Origin: JAZNUH01 sp045592225 | GTDB taxonomy: Bacteria; Bacillota; Clostridia; UMGS1883; UMGS1540 | Assembly (NCBI GenBank): GCA_045592225.1 | Contig: JAZNUH010000077.1 | Coordinates: 1 to 28,340 of the forward strand | Direction: 5' to 3' | DNA: 28,340 bases | In this document: piece after piece, positions 7,200 through 15,463 of the stretch | Numbering within the stretch: the stretch's first letter is position 1 | Layout: the number at the start of each line of letters is the position of its first letter | The notes under the pieces: model-generated | What the model saw: only the letters and a program-made list of their open reading frames with translations | What the model was told of the DNA's origin: nothing | The model's database searches: none | Position numbers and translations under genes: made by a program

Positions 7200-7364
7200 G
7201 AAAAAGAAAAGAAGATTATAAACGGTATATATTGTGAAGCAGAAAACTGCACCTATCACACAACTGATAATAAGTGTAATGCGGGCAGTATACAGGTCAG
7301 CTCCTGCGGCTTTTTAAAGTGCGAGCCGGACTGTGCCACATTCAAAGAAAAAAAGCAGTCTTAA
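7197..7364 (+). CDS. DUF1540 domain protein (55 aa, Cys-rich)
   Basis: This small gene has a strong ribosome-binding site (aaaggag). The seven cysteines follow the DUF1540 spacing: CEAENCTYHTTDNKC (13-27), then NAGSIQV, and CEPDCATF (42-49). Proteins of this family are common in spore-forming Firmicutes; the Cys pattern suggests metal binding, but no role is established to my knowledge. The gene follows queT by 80 bases that contain the sequestering hairpin. No terminator separates it from queT. Confidence 0.8.
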   Translation: MEKEKKIINGIYCEAENCTYHTTDNKCNAGSIQVSSCGFLKCEPDCATFKEKKQS

Positions 7365-7370
7365 TGAAAA

Positions 7371-7391
7371 TGCGCCTCATCTTGAGGTGCA
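7371..7391. other. Hairpin upstream of the metalloregulator promoter
   Basis: tgcgcctca (7371-7379) pairs with tgaggtgca (7383-7391), including one G-T pair, with a three-base loop. No T tract follows on the plus strand, so it is a weak terminator at best. It ends 10 bases before the -35 box of the next gene and could instead be an operator. Confidence 0.4.
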
Positions 7392-7401
7392 ATACATATG
7401 T

Positions 7402-7430
7402 TTGACAAGAAGACATATATATGGTAAAAT
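7402..7430 (+). promoter_or_regulatory. Sigma-A-type promoter of the DtxR/MntR-like gene
   Basis: A perfect TTGACA (7402-7407) and TAAAAT (7425-7430) are 17 bases apart, 27 bases before the gene's ATG. Confidence 0.8.
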
Positions 7431-7457
7431 GATAGCATCACAAAAAAGAGGTGTGTT

Positions 7458-7835
7458 ATGAAGATTAACGAATCTGCCGAAAATTATCTTGAGGCGGTAC
7501 TGATACTTAAAAATCAAAATGGCTATGCAAGAAGCATTGATGTTGCCACCTATCTAGGTTTTTCAAAGCCCAGCGTTTCTGTGGCTATGAAGGCATTTCG
7601 CGAAGAGGGGTACATAATAGTAGATGGCGAAGGACATCTTGAACTTACAGAGAGAGGTCTTGCAATTGCAAAGCGTATGTATGAAAGGCACAGAATAATT
7701 GCAAAGGCGCTTATGGCTTTAGGTGTTGATGAGGAAACCGCATATGAGGACAGCTGCAAAATTGAGCACGATATAAGCGACCAGAGTATGAACAAAATAA
7801 AAGAACATCTTATTAAATTTGGTGCAGAAATATAA
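7458..7835 (+). CDS. DtxR/MntR-family metal-dependent transcriptional regulator (125 aa)
   Basis: Residues 1-65 form the winged-helix DNA-binding domain (SAENYLEAV, then SIDVATYLGFSKPSVSVAMKAF and LTERG); residues 66-122 form the metal-binding dimerisation domain. The likely ligands are Glu12, the His in MYERHRI, and Cys-x-x-Glu-His in EDSCKIEHDIS. Compared with Bacillus MntR the first Asp is Asn9, and the Glu of the C-terminal site is Cys, as in DtxR. It has no SH3-like C-terminal domain, like MntR. It probably represses manganese or iron uptake genes, none of which are next to it. The gaggtg ribosome-binding site is well placed, and a strong terminator follows immediately. Confidence 0.85.
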   Translation: MKINESAENYLEAVLILKNQNGYARSIDVATYLGFSKPSVSVAMKAFREEGYIIVDGEGHLELTERGLAIAKRMYERHRIIAKALMALGVDEETAYEDSCKIEHDISDQSMNKIKEHLIKFGAEI

Positions 7836-7869
7836 AAAAACTCGTATCCGTTACGGATACGAGTTTTTT
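7835..7869. terminator. Bidirectional terminator between the regulator and rhaA
   Basis: Stem aaaaaactcgtatccg (7835-7850), loop tta, and cggatacgagtttttt (7854-7869). It ends in T runs on both strands and so can end both converging transcripts. Confidence 0.9.
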
Positions 7870-7880
7870 GTATTTCAATA

Positions 7881-9122
7881 TTATTTACGGAGTGCAGTTT
7901 CCTTTTCGTATTCTGCAACTGTGCTGTACCATTCTCCATCAAGGGGAGCACCCTGCTGCTTACAGAATTCATCCCATACATCGCCGAAGGGGAACAGCTT
8001 AAGCTCTTCGCTTTCAACCATAAGCTCTGTGAGTCTGCCCTGATGCTGAAGCTCTTCAAAATGCTTTGCAGGGCGGAGAATAGCATAAAGCAATGCTTTC
8101 TGGAAGTTTCTGATACCAACTACCCATGCGGAAATACGGTTTATTGATGCATCAAAATAGTCAAGACCGATGAGAGTTTTGTCAAGAGCGTCGCAAGCAA
8201 CAATTTCCTTTGCAATTTCCTTTGTTTCGTCATCCAGGTGAACTACATGATCACTATCCCATCTTACAGGGTGTGTTACATGGAGTGCAACCTTGTCAAA
8301 GAACAGGTACATGGATGAAAGCTTGTCGGAAACAACCTCTGTGGGATGGTAATGACCGTTATCCAGCAGGCAGAGAATATCGTTCTTTGCGGCATAGTTC
8401 ATATAAAATTCACTTGAACCTACTGTAAAGGATTCACAGCCGATACCAAACACCTTGGATTCAACACTGTCTATAATATGTGCGGGATTCATTTTTTCTG
8501 CAAATATTTCGTCAAGACTTTCCTTAAGACGACGGCGGGGAGCAAGTCTATCAGCAGGAATATTTTTGTAGCCGTCGGGAATCCATATATTGCAAAGACA
8601 GGGGGAACCCTGTTTCTGACCTATGTACTGCGCGATTTTACGGCAAGCCTTTGCGTGACGAATCCAGAAATTACGAACCTCGTCAATAGGACTTGAAAGT
8701 GTAAGACCGTCCACTACCATATCGTGAGAGAAGAAAGTGGGGTTAAAGTCAATGTGCATTCCGCGTTTTTGAGCAAAGTCGAGCCATGCATCAAAATGCT
8801 CGGGCAAAATTGCATCACGGCTTACGGGCTTATCTGTAATCGCGTATATTGCGTGAAGATTTAAACGGTGCTTACCGGGGATAAGTGATAAAACCTTGTC
8901 AATATCCGCCATAAGCTCTTCGGGATTACGTGCTTTGCCGGGGTAATTACCTGTAACAGCAATACCGCCTGAAAGCTCATCACTGTTTTCAAAACCGCAT
9001 ACATCATCACCCTGCCAGCAATGAATTGAAATTGCGGCACTTGCTAATTTTTTAATAGCCTCGTCGGTATCAACTCCTATTGAGGCAAATTTTTCTTTTG
9101 CAGAAATATATCTGTCACTCAT
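7881..9122 (-). CDS. rhaA: L-rhamnose isomerase
   Basis: The 413-residue protein has the expected family length. Recognisable stretches include ISIHCWQGDDVCGFE near the N-terminus, GNYPGKARN, HAIYAITDKPVSRD, and the metal-site region with GCESFTVGSSEFY, LDNGHYHPTE and HVTHPVRWDSDHVV. RhaA converts L-rhamnose to L-rhamnulose with a divalent metal. The ATG has ggagg eight bases upstream. The gene stands alone: no kinase (rhaB), aldolase (rhaD), transporter or regulator adjoins it, so those functions must be elsewhere or shared. It converges with the metalloregulator across a bidirectional terminator and diverges from sigG. Confidence 0.95.
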   Translation of the reverse strand: MSDRYISAKEKFASIGVDTDEAIKKLASAAISIHCWQGDDVCGFENSDELSGGIAVTGNYPGKARNPEELMADIDKVLSLIPGKHRLNLHAIYAITDKPVSRDAILPEHFDAWLDFAQKRGMHIDFNPTFFSHDMVVDGLTLSSPIDEVRNFWIRHAKACRKIAQYIGQKQGSPCLCNIWIPDGYKNIPADRLAPRRRLKESLDEIFAEKMNPAHIIDSVESKVFGIGCESFTVGSSEFYMNYAAKNDILCLLDNGHYHPTEVVSDKLSSMYLFFDKVALHVTHPVRWDSDHVVHLDDETKEIAKEIVACDALDKTLIGLDYFDASINRISAWVVGIRNFQKALLYAILRPAKHFEELQHQGRLTELMVESEELKLFPFGDVWDEFCKQQGAPLDGEWYSTVAEYEKETALRK

Positions 9123-9172
9123 AATAATCCTCCGTTATATACCCTGTGGGCATTTTTTCATATATATAATAA

Positions 9173-9201
9173 ATTATACCACAACAAAATTATTAAGACA
9201 A
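9173..9201 (-). promoter_or_regulatory. Sigma-A-type promoter of rhaA
   Basis: On the minus strand, TTGTCT (9196-9201) and a perfect TATAAT (9173-9178) are 17 bases apart, about 50 bases before the rhaA ATG. Confidence 0.7.
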
Positions 9202-9236
9202 TGGTTTATATTACGATTTTTTTTGAAAATGTGGCA

Positions 9237-9266
9237 GAATAAATACGACGGAATGTGTAAATAATG
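9237..9266 (+). promoter_or_regulatory. Possible forespore (SigF/SigG) promoter of sigG
   Basis: GAATA (9237-9241) followed after about 18 bases by AATAATG (9260-9266) partly fits SigG-type elements. In known spore-formers sigG is read by SigF and SigG. The match is weak. Confidence 0.3.
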
Positions 9267-9302
9267 TATATACACACTTATTTTGCCGGAGGGTTAAAGT
9301 AT

Positions 9303-10076
9303 ATGCTCATTAACAAAGTGGAAATATGCGGGGTAAACACATCTAAACTGCCGGTACTTAAGAATCAGGAAAAAGAGGAACTTATGAAAAAAATAAAAGC
9401 AGGCGACAAGGCGGCAAGAGATATATTTATAGAAGGAAATTTACGTCTTGTGCTTAGTGTTATACAAAGGTTTAATAATAGGGGAGAAAACATTGACGAT
9501 TTGTTTCAGGTGGGATGCATAGGTCTTATAAAGGCAATAGACAACTTTGATGTAAGTAAGGAGGTAAAATTTTCTACCTATGCCGTGCCTATGATTATAG
9601 GTGAAATACGAAGGTATTTAAGAGACAATAATTCCATACGCGTAAGCCGTTCATTGCGTGATACGGCCTACAAGGCACTTGCGGTAAAGGAAAAGCTTAC
9701 AGGTCAGAATCAGGAGGAGCCGGGAATAGAGCAGATAGCAAAGGAAATGAATATGCCAAAGGAAGAAATAGTACTTGCGCTGGATGCCATACTCGATCCC
9801 ATATCTTTGTTTGAGCCCGTATATCATGACGGCGGAGATGCGGTATTTGTAATGGATCAGGTAAAGGACAGAAAGAACACCGACGAGAACTGGATTGAGG
9901 ATATCTCCATAAGTGAGGCGATGAAGCGGCTTGGCGAAAGAGAAAAAAAGATTCTCGACCTCCGTTTTTTCAGGGGAAGAACACAAATGGAGGTGGCGGA
10001 GGAAATAGGCATATCACAAGCGCAGGTTTCCCGCCTTGAAAAAAATGCACTTATGCACATACGAAAACATATATAA
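9303..10076 (+). CDS. sigG: RNA polymerase sporulation sigma factor SigG
   Basis: I take the ATG at 9303 (gccggaggg ribosome-binding site), giving 257 residues that begin MLINKVEICGVNTSKLPVLK, the diagnostic SigG N-terminus. Region 2 follows (NLRLVLSVIQRFNNRGE, DDLFQVGCIGLIKAIDNFD, FSTYAVPMIIGEIRRYLRDN), then region 3 and region 4, ending with TQMEVAEEIGISQAQVSRLEK, the helix-turn-helix for the -35 box. SigG drives late forespore genes, including spore protein genes such as the one at 6476. A longer frame from 9264 has no good ribosome-binding site. The usual neighbours spoIIGA and sigE are not in front here. Its stop abuts that of the next gene on the opposite strand. Confidence 0.95.
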   Translation: MLINKVEICGVNTSKLPVLKNQEKEELMKKIKAGDKAARDIFIEGNLRLVLSVIQRFNNRGENIDDLFQVGCIGLIKAIDNFDVSKEVKFSTYAVPMIIGEIRRYLRDNNSIRVSRSLRDTAYKALAVKEKLTGQNQEEPGIEQIAKEMNMPKEEIVLALDAILDPISLFEPVYHDGGDAVFVMDQVKDRKNTDENWIEDISISEAMKRLGEREKKILDLRFFRGRTQMEVAEEIGISQAQVSRLEKNALMHIRKHI

Positions 10077-10724
10077 CTATTCCATTTGTATAAAGCCAAG
10101 ACTTTTTATGATGTCAACAGTTATATCGTCATCTGCAGCAAGTCCCTGCTCTTTTTGGTATTTGTGCAAAGCAGACCTTGTGGTTACACCGTACCTGCCA
10201 TCAATGGCACCGGTATAAAACCCAAGGTCTGCCAGTTTTTTTTGAATGGCCATAAGGTCGGCGCCGTACATATCGGGTGTGATTTTGCGAAACCCTGTTC
10301 CGAATACGCCAAAGCAGCCGTTTTCAATTGTTACGGGAGTGCCACGGGAAACGGCATTATAAAGCTCGGCAGCATCACGGTTGTACATTCGTATGCACCC
10401 ACCCGAGGCGCAAAGCCCAATTGTTTCGGGATGGGTTGTGCCGTGTATACCGAATTTGCCCCAGGGACAGTTAAGCCCCATAAAGCTTCCGCCAAAACCT
10501 TCGCCCCATTTTTCTTTAAGGGTTATTTCCCAGCTACCTATGGGAGAAGGAGAGGAACTTTTGCCTACGGCACAGGGATAGGATTTGATTGCTTTGTCAT
10601 TTTGCAATAGATAAACTCTGCACATCTCGGCGTCTATAAAAATTTCATATTCCTTGTCATCAGCTGTAGCGGAAAAGATTAACATAGCTAAAAGAATCAG
10701 TGTGATTATAAATGTTCTTTTCAA
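10077..10724 (-). CDS. Secreted L,D-transpeptidase (YkuD) with peptidoglycan-binding domain
   Basis: The gene starts at TTG with ggggtg upstream. Residues 1-21 are a signal peptide (MKRTF, then a hydrophobic run ending in SATA). The YkuD catalytic domain spans about 26-135 with the motif HGTTHPETIGLCASGGCIRM, in which His94, Cys110 and Arg112 are the catalytic residues. Residues 154-212 form a peptidoglycan-binding type 1 domain (LMAIQKKLADLGFYTGAIDG, then SALHKYQKEQGL). The enzyme would make 3-3 cross-links or attach proteins in the cell wall, possibly in cortex or spore envelope because of its sigG neighbour, though that is inference. Its stop (TAG read on minus) directly touches the sigG stop, with no terminator between. 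Confidence 0.9.
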   Translation of the reverse strand: MKRTFIITLILLAMLIFSATADDKEYEIFIDAEMCRVYLLQNDKAIKSYPCAVGKSSSPSPIGSWEITLKEKWGEGFGGSFMGLNCPWGKFGIHGTTHPETIGLCASGGCIRMYNRDAAELYNAVSRGTPVTIENGCFGVFGTGFRKITPDMYGADLMAIQKKLADLGFYTGAIDGRYGVTTRSALHKYQKEQGLAADDDITVDIIKSLGFIQME

Positions 10725-10822
10725 TATAACACCCCATTTGTAAATGTATATGACTAATCATAAGGAATAAATCTGCAAAACTTCAAAAATAATGAATTTT
10801 TAATGAATTTTCAACTTTTCTA

Positions 10823-10851
10823 TTGACTTTTTTTAAATTAAATGGTATCTT
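10823..10851 (+). promoter_or_regulatory. Sigma-A-type promoter of the hrcA operon
   Basis: TTGACT (10823-10828) and TATCTT (10846-10851) with 17-base spacing. The expected transcription start falls just before the CIRCE operator. Confidence 0.7.
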
Positions 10852-10860
10852 ATATACAGA

Positions 10861-10887
10861 TTAGCACTCATTGGCTGTGAGTGCTAA
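10861..10887 (+). promoter_or_regulatory. CIRCE operator (HrcA binding site)
   Basis: Perfect TTAGCACTC (10861-10869), nine-base spacer, GAGTGCTAA (10879-10887). HrcA binds this element to repress the heat-shock operon; GroEL assists HrcA folding in known systems. Confidence 0.98.
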
Positions 10888-10903
10888 CAAAGAGGTGGAA
10901 AGT

Positions 10904-11947
10904 ATGGAACTTGGTGAAAGAAAAAAGAAAATACTTGCTGCGATTATAGATGACTATATTAAAACTGCGGAGCCGGTTGGCTCACGTACAATTTCAAAAA
11001 ATCACGGATTGAGTATAAGCTCGGCAACCATTCGTAATGAAATGGCGGATTTGGAGGAAATGGGATTTTTGGATAAGCCTCATACCTCTGCGGGCAGAAT
11101 GCCGTCAAGCCTTGGGTACAGATTTTATGTGGACAGTCTTATGCAAAAGTATGAGATGACCCTGGATGAAATGCAAAGCCTTAAGGGTATGATGGAGAGC
11201 AGAATCCGTGAAATGGATGAGCTTGTTGCGCAAGCAACTGAAATTGTATCGGGGCTTACAAACTATGCGGTTATAGCAACTCTGCCATCATCAACAAGCG
11301 CGGTTGTAAAATCGGTAAGACTTTTGCCGATAGGCGAAAAGCAAATAATTATTGCGCTTGTAACCAGCGCGGGTGATGTAAAAAATACAGGTATTACTGT
11401 GCCTGCAGGTGTGAGTGATGAATATGTTTATGCGGCATCGCAAAAGCTTGCCGAATGCCTTACAGGTAAAACCCCCTATGACCTTGGCGCAGAAGAGATT
11501 GAAGAACTTCAAAGGTGCACATCTGCCTGTCCCGGTCTCATAAACGGTGTATTTGAATTTTTGTACAGGGTGTTTGACAAGGACAAAAAGAAAGCGGTAT
11601 ACACAGGCGGCGTGGTAAATATATTCAACCATCCCGAATACAAGGACCTTGACAAGGCGAGAGACTTTATAAGCTTCATCGGAAGCAGGGATAATGTAAA
11701 CAGCATATTCAGCGAAATAACTGATGATGAACACATCAAGGTTAAAATCGGTGATGAAAACAGCCGCGAGGAGCTTAAAGATTGCAGTATAGTTGTTTCA
11801 AACTATGACGTAGGCGGAAAGCTCAAGGGGAATATAGGAATTATAGGTCCCAAGCGAATGGATTATGCAAAGGTTATTTCCTATCTTAATGCGGTAAGTG
11901 ATAAACTTAATGTAATACTTTATAAAATGTTTTTTGACGAGGAGTGA
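10904..11947 (+). CDS. hrcA: Heat-inducible transcription repressor HrcA
   Basis: The ATG at 10904 has gaggtgg in front; a longer frame starts inside CIRCE and is not credible. The 347-residue protein opens with the winged-helix domain (ERKKKILAAIIDDYIKTAEP, VGSRTISK, SSATIRNEMADLEEMGFL, PHTSAGRMPSSLGYRFYVD, about residues 5-85). The GAF-like and dimerisation domains follow, ending with GNIGIIGPKRMDYAKVISYL, a conserved C-terminal block. HrcA represses its own operon at CIRCE, which lies just upstream. The stop overlaps the region before grpE, so the operon is tightly packed. Confidence 0.97.
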   Translation: MELGERKKKILAAIIDDYIKTAEPVGSRTISKNHGLSISSATIRNEMADLEEMGFLDKPHTSAGRMPSSLGYRFYVDSLMQKYEMTLDEMQSLKGMMESRIREMDELVAQATEIVSGLTNYAVIATLPSSTSAVVKSVRLLPIGEKQIIIALVTSAGDVKNTGITVPAGVSDEYVYAASQKLAECLTGKTPYDLGAEEIEELQRCTSACPGLINGVFEFLYRVFDKDKKKAVYTGGVVNIFNHPEYKDLDKARDFISFIGSRDNVNSIFSEITDDEHIKVKIGDENSREELKDCSIVVSNYDVGGKLKGNIGIIGPKRMDYAKVISYLNAVSDKLNVILYKMFFDEE

Positions 11948-11952
11948 AGGTA

Positions 11953-12459
11953 ATGCCTAAAAAGAAGGCAGAAGAAGAAATTCTGCAGGAGGAACAGGTG
12001 CAGGAAGAAAGCGCAGAGGTTGAAGCTGCGGAGCCGGAGCAGGACAAAAGCGAAGAATATCTTGATAAGCTTATGAGACTGACGGCAGAATTTGATAATT
12101 ACAGAAAGCGTACACAAAAGGAAAAGGAATCCCTTTACAATGACGGTATGGCGGCTTGCGCTACGGAGTTTTTACCCCTTGCCGACAATCTTGAAAGATG
12201 TGTGGCAGCAGAGGGTGACTACGAAAGTCTGTCAAAGGGAATAGAGCTTATACTTAAACAGCTTAAAGACATTCTCAAAAAAATATCGGTTGAGGAAATC
12301 CCCGCGGTGGGTGAGGAGTTTAACCCCGAAGTTCACAATGCGGTTATGCATATAGAGGATGAAAGCATTGATACAAATACTGTTGTTGAAGAATTCCAGA
12401 AGGGTTACATCATGAAGGGAAAAGTAATAAGACACAGTATGGTAAAGGTAGCAAACTAA
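11953..12459 (+). CDS. grpE: Nucleotide exchange factor GrpE
   Basis: I choose ATG 11953: the gaggag site at 11939-11944 lies inside the end of hrcA, eight bases away. A GTG at 11944 would overlap the hrcA stop but has no site. The 168-residue protein begins with a charged coiled-coil region rich in Glu and Lys, followed by the GrpE head: LMRLTAEFDNYRKRTQKEKE, EFLPLADNLERCV, and the C-terminal NPEVHNAVMHIED and GYIMKGKVIRHSMVKV. It releases ADP from DnaK. Genes order hrcA-grpE-dnaK-dnaJ is the classic Firmicutes one. Confidence 0.95.
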   Translation: MPKKKAEEEILQEEQVQEESAEVEAAEPEQDKSEEYLDKLMRLTAEFDNYRKRTQKEKESLYNDGMAACATEFLPLADNLERCVAAEGDYESLSKGIELILKQLKDILKKISVEEIPAVGEEFNPEVHNAVMHIEDESIDTNTVVEEFQKGYIMKGKVIRHSMVKVAN

Positions 12460-12506
12460 TTAAAATTATTGATATTCCGCAAGGCGGAAAGAAAGGACTG
12501 GATAAT

Positions 12507-14333
12507 ATGAGTAAAATAATCGGAATTGACCTTGGAACAACTAACTCCTGCGTAGCAGTTATGGAGGGTGGCGAAAGCGTTGTTATTGCCAACGCAGAAG
12601 GCGCAAGAACAACTCCCTCTGTTGTAGGCTTTACCAAAACAGGCGAGCGTCTTGTAGGTCAGGTTGCTAAAAGACAGGCAGTAACAAACCCTGACAGAAC
12701 AGTTATCTCCATAAAGAGAGATATGGGTAGCGACAAAAAGGTTGCTATTGATGACAAAAACTACACACCTCAGGAAATTTCTGCAATGGTACTGCAGAAG
12801 CTCAAGGCAGATGCTGAAAGCTATATCGGCGAAACAGTTACACAGGCAGTTATCACAGTTCCTGCATACTTCTCGGATGCACAGCGTCAGGCAACAAAGG
12901 ATGCAGGTAAAATTGCAGGCCTTGAAGTTCTCAGAATAATAAACGAACCTACAGCTGCAGCACTTGCATACGGTATGGATAAGGATAATGACCAGAAGAT
13001 TATGGTATATGACCTGGGCGGCGGTACATTTGATGTATCCATCCTTGAAATCGGTGACGGCGTATTCGAAGTTTTAGCAACAAGCGGTAACAACAAGCTT
13101 GGTGGTGATGACTTTGATGAAAGAATTATAAAGTACGTATGTGAAGAATTCAAAAAGGAATCGGGCATTGACCTGTCAGGTGACAAAATGGCAATGCAGA
13201 GACTTAAAGAAGCGGCAGAAAAAGCAAAGATTGAACTTTCAGGTGTTACAACCTCCAACATCAACCTGCCCTTTATCACAGCAGATGCAAGCGGCCCCCG
13301 TCATCTTGATATGACACTTACACGTGCTAAGTTCAACCCACTTACAGCAGACCTTGTTGAACAAACAACAATTCCCACAAAGAATGCTATGCGTGATGCA
13401 GGTCTTTCTGCAGGCGAAATTGACAAGGTGCTGATGGTAGGTGGTTCCAGCCGTATTCCCGCAGTATATGAAGCTGTTAAGGCACTTACAGGCAAAGAAC
13501 CCCATAAGGGCATCAACCCCGATGAATGTGTTGCTATTGGTGCGGCTATTCAGGCAGGTGTTCTTGCAGGTGATGTAAAAGACCTTCTCCTCCTTGACGT
13601 TACACCCCTTTCGCTGGGTATTGAAACAATGGGCGGAGTATTTACAAGACTTATCGAAAGAAATACAACAATCCCCACAAAGAAGAGTCAGATATTCTCC
13701 ACAGCTGCAGACGGACAGACAAGTGTTGAAATACATGTACTGCAGGGTGAACGTGAAATGGCACAGTACAACAAGACTCTGGGCAGATTCTCATTGACAG
13801 GCATTCCCGCAGCTCCCAGAGGAGTACCCCAGATTGAGGTTACATTTGACATTGATGCTAACGGCATTGTTCACGTTTCCGCAAAGGATATGGGAACAGG
13901 CAACGAGCAGAAGATAGACATTACTGCATCCTCCAACCTTTCCGACGAGGATATCGAAAAGGCTGTTAAGGAAGCAGAACAGCACGCAGCAGACGATAAG
14001 AAGAAAAAGGAAGAGGTTGACACACGCAACCAGGGTGATGCGGTTGTTTACCAGACAGAAAAGCTTATAAAGGAAAATGGTGACAAATTACCTGCAGAAG
14101 ATAAAACAGCGCTTGAGGGTCTTATAGCAAGTCTTAAAACAGCACTTGAGGGAACAGATACAGAAGCTATAAAGAGCGCAACAGAAGCAGTAAGCCAGAA
14201 GATGTATGAGGTATCTTCAAAGCTTTACCAGAATGCTGCTCCCGGCCAGGATCCCACAGGCGGCGCACAGCAGGGTGCAGACGGTGCTTACGATGCTGAC
14301 TACAAGGTAGTTGACGATGAGGAGAATAAGTAA
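12507..14333 (+). CDS. dnaK: Molecular chaperone DnaK (Hsp70)
   Basis: The 608-residue protein has the full Hsp70 layout. The nucleotide-binding domain has IIGIDLGTTNSCVAV at residues 3-17, INEPTAAALAYG, VYDLGGGTFDVSIL and VGGSSRIPAV. The substrate-binding domain includes LLLDVTPLSLGIET and ends in a lid of charged helices and a Gly/Ala/Gln-rich tail that stops at DDEENK. A ribosome-binding site (aaagga) lies in front. A small 6-bp hairpin (12475-12489, ttccgc-aag-gcggaa) sits in the 47-base gap after grpE. Lacking a T tract, it may influence mRNA processing rather than termination. Confidence 0.98.
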   Translation: MSKIIGIDLGTTNSCVAVMEGGESVVIANAEGARTTPSVVGFTKTGERLVGQVAKRQAVTNPDRTVISIKRDMGSDKKVAIDDKNYTPQEISAMVLQKLKADAESYIGETVTQAVITVPAYFSDAQRQATKDAGKIAGLEVLRIINEPTAAALAYGMDKDNDQKIMVYDLGGGTFDVSILEIGDGVFEVLATSGNNKLGGDDFDERIIKYVCEEFKKESGIDLSGDKMAMQRLKEAAEKAKIELSGVTTSNINLPFITADASGPRHLDMTLTRAKFNPLTADLVEQTTIPTKNAMRDAGLSAGEIDKVLMVGGSSRIPAVYEAVKALTGKEPHKGINPDECVAIGAAIQAGVLAGDVKDLLLLDVTPLSLGIETMGGVFTRLIERNTTIPTKKSQIFSTAADGQTSVEIHVLQGEREMAQYNKTLGRFSLTGIPAAPRGVPQIEVTFDIDANGIVHVSAKDMGTGNEQKIDITASSNLSDEDIEKAVKEAEQHAADDKKKKEEVDTRNQGDAVVYQTEKLIKENGDKLPAEDKTALEGLIASLKTALEGTDTEAIKSATEAVSQKMYEVSSKLYQNAAPGQDPTGGAQQGADGAYDADYKVVDDEENK

Positions 14334-14338
14334 GACTT

Positions 14339-15463
14339 ATGGCTACTAAAAGAGATTATTACGAGGTTTTGGGTGTACCCAAAAATGCTGATGATGCGGC
14401 GTTGAAAAAGGCGTACAGGTCATTGGCAAAAAAGTATCATCCCGATGTAAATAAAGATAATCCCGAAGCCGAGGCAAAATTCAAAGAAGCCAGCGAAGCA
14501 TATGAAGTGCTTAGTGACAGTAACAAGAGAGCCCGCTATGACCAGTTTGGTCATGCGGGCGTTGGCCCGTCTGCAGCAAGCGGCGGTTACGGCGGCGGAT
14601 TTGGTGGTGGCTTCGGCGGCTTTGATATTAATGTTGAAGATATATTTGAAGGCTTTTTCGGCGGCGGTAGAAGCAGCAGAACAAGGGCGGTAAGAGGTGA
14701 CGATATCCGCCAGAATATTTCTGTAACCTTCAAAGAAGCGGCGTTTGGTGTTACAAAGACAATCAATGTGGTAAGACTTGAGCATTGTAGTGAATGTGGT
14801 GGAAGCGGTGCTAAAAAGGGCACATCTCCTGAAACCTGTCCCACTTGCGGAGGCAGAGGTCAGGTGAGAACTACAATGGGCGGATTTTTCTCCACAACCC
14901 GTACCTGCGATAACTGTCACGGAACAGGTCATATAATCAAAACCCCCTGTGACGCCTGCCACGGTAACGGTCTTGTTCGAAAAACAAGAAAAATTGATGT
15001 TAAAATCCCCGGCGGTATAAATGACGGCCAGGCGATATCAATGCGTGGTGAAGGTAACCACGGACTCAGGGGAGGTCCTGCAGGAGATATTCTTATTGGT
15101 ATAAGAGTGCAGAGAGACCCCATTTTTGGCAGACAGGGTGACGATGTTGTATGTGACATTCCTATAACATTTGTTGAAGCGGCACTGGGTGCGGAAATAG
15201 AGGTACCGACGCTTGATGGTAAAATAAAATATACAGTTCCCGAGGGAACACAAAACGATGCTGTTTTCCGTCTTAAAGATAAGGGTGTAATGCACCTTGG
15301 CAGTACACGCAGAGGCGATCAGCTTATAAGAATGGTTATCGAAGTACCCCGAAACCTTTCTAAAAAGCAAAAGGATATACTCCGTGAATTTGCTGAAGAA
15401 TCAGGCGAAAAGAACTATAAAAACAAAAAGAGTTTTATGGACAGACTGAGAGGGGAAGCATGA
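14339..15463 (+). CDS. dnaJ: Chaperone DnaJ (Hsp40)
   Basis: Full-length type I DnaJ of 374 residues. The J domain (about 1-70) has the HPD motif (KKYHPDVNKD). A Gly-Phe rich segment follows (SGGYGGGFGGGFGGFD), then four zinc-finger repeats: CSECGGSGAKKG, CPTCGGRGQ, CDNCHGTGH and CDACHGNGL. The C-terminal substrate-binding domains end with PRNLSKKQKDILREF. The start lies five bases after the dnaK stop; its nearest ribosome-binding site (gaggag in the end of dnaK) is 14 bases away, so it probably depends on translation of dnaK. The stop codon overlaps the ATG of the next gene. Confidence 0.97.
   Translation: MATKRDYYEVLGVPKNADDAALKKAYRSLAKKYHPDVNKDNPEAEAKFKEASEAYEVLSDSNKRARYDQFGHAGVGPSAASGGYGGGFGGGFGGFDINVEDIFEGFFGGGRSSRTRAVRGDDIRQNISVTFKEAAFGVTKTINVVRLEHCSECGGSGAKKGTSPETCPTCGGRGQVRTTMGGFFSTTRTCDNCHGTGHIIKTPCDACHGNGLVRKTRKIDVKIPGGINDGQAISMRGEGNHGLRGGPAGDILIGIRVQRDPIFGRQGDDVVCDIPITFVEAALGAEIEVPTLDGKIKYTVPEGTQNDAVFRLKDKGVMHLGSTRRGDQLIRMVIEVPRNLSKKQKDILREFAEESGEKNYKNKKSFMDRLRGEA

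Noticed and set aside
7371..7391. Strong terminator after the DUF1540 gene
   Set aside because: The hairpin is followed by aatacatat rather than a T run on the plus strand; kept only as an unassigned hairpin.
10086..10610. Long plus-strand frame opposite the L,D-transpeptidase
   Set aside because: It mirrors the transpeptidase gene in another frame, has no ribosome-binding site and no recognisable domain.
10871..10903. Upstream TTG start for hrcA
   Set aside because: It lies inside the CIRCE operator and has no ribosome-binding site; ATG 10904 has gaggtgg in front.
12475..12489. Terminator between grpE and dnaK
   Set aside because: The stem is only 6 bp and no T run follows; the genes belong to one operon.
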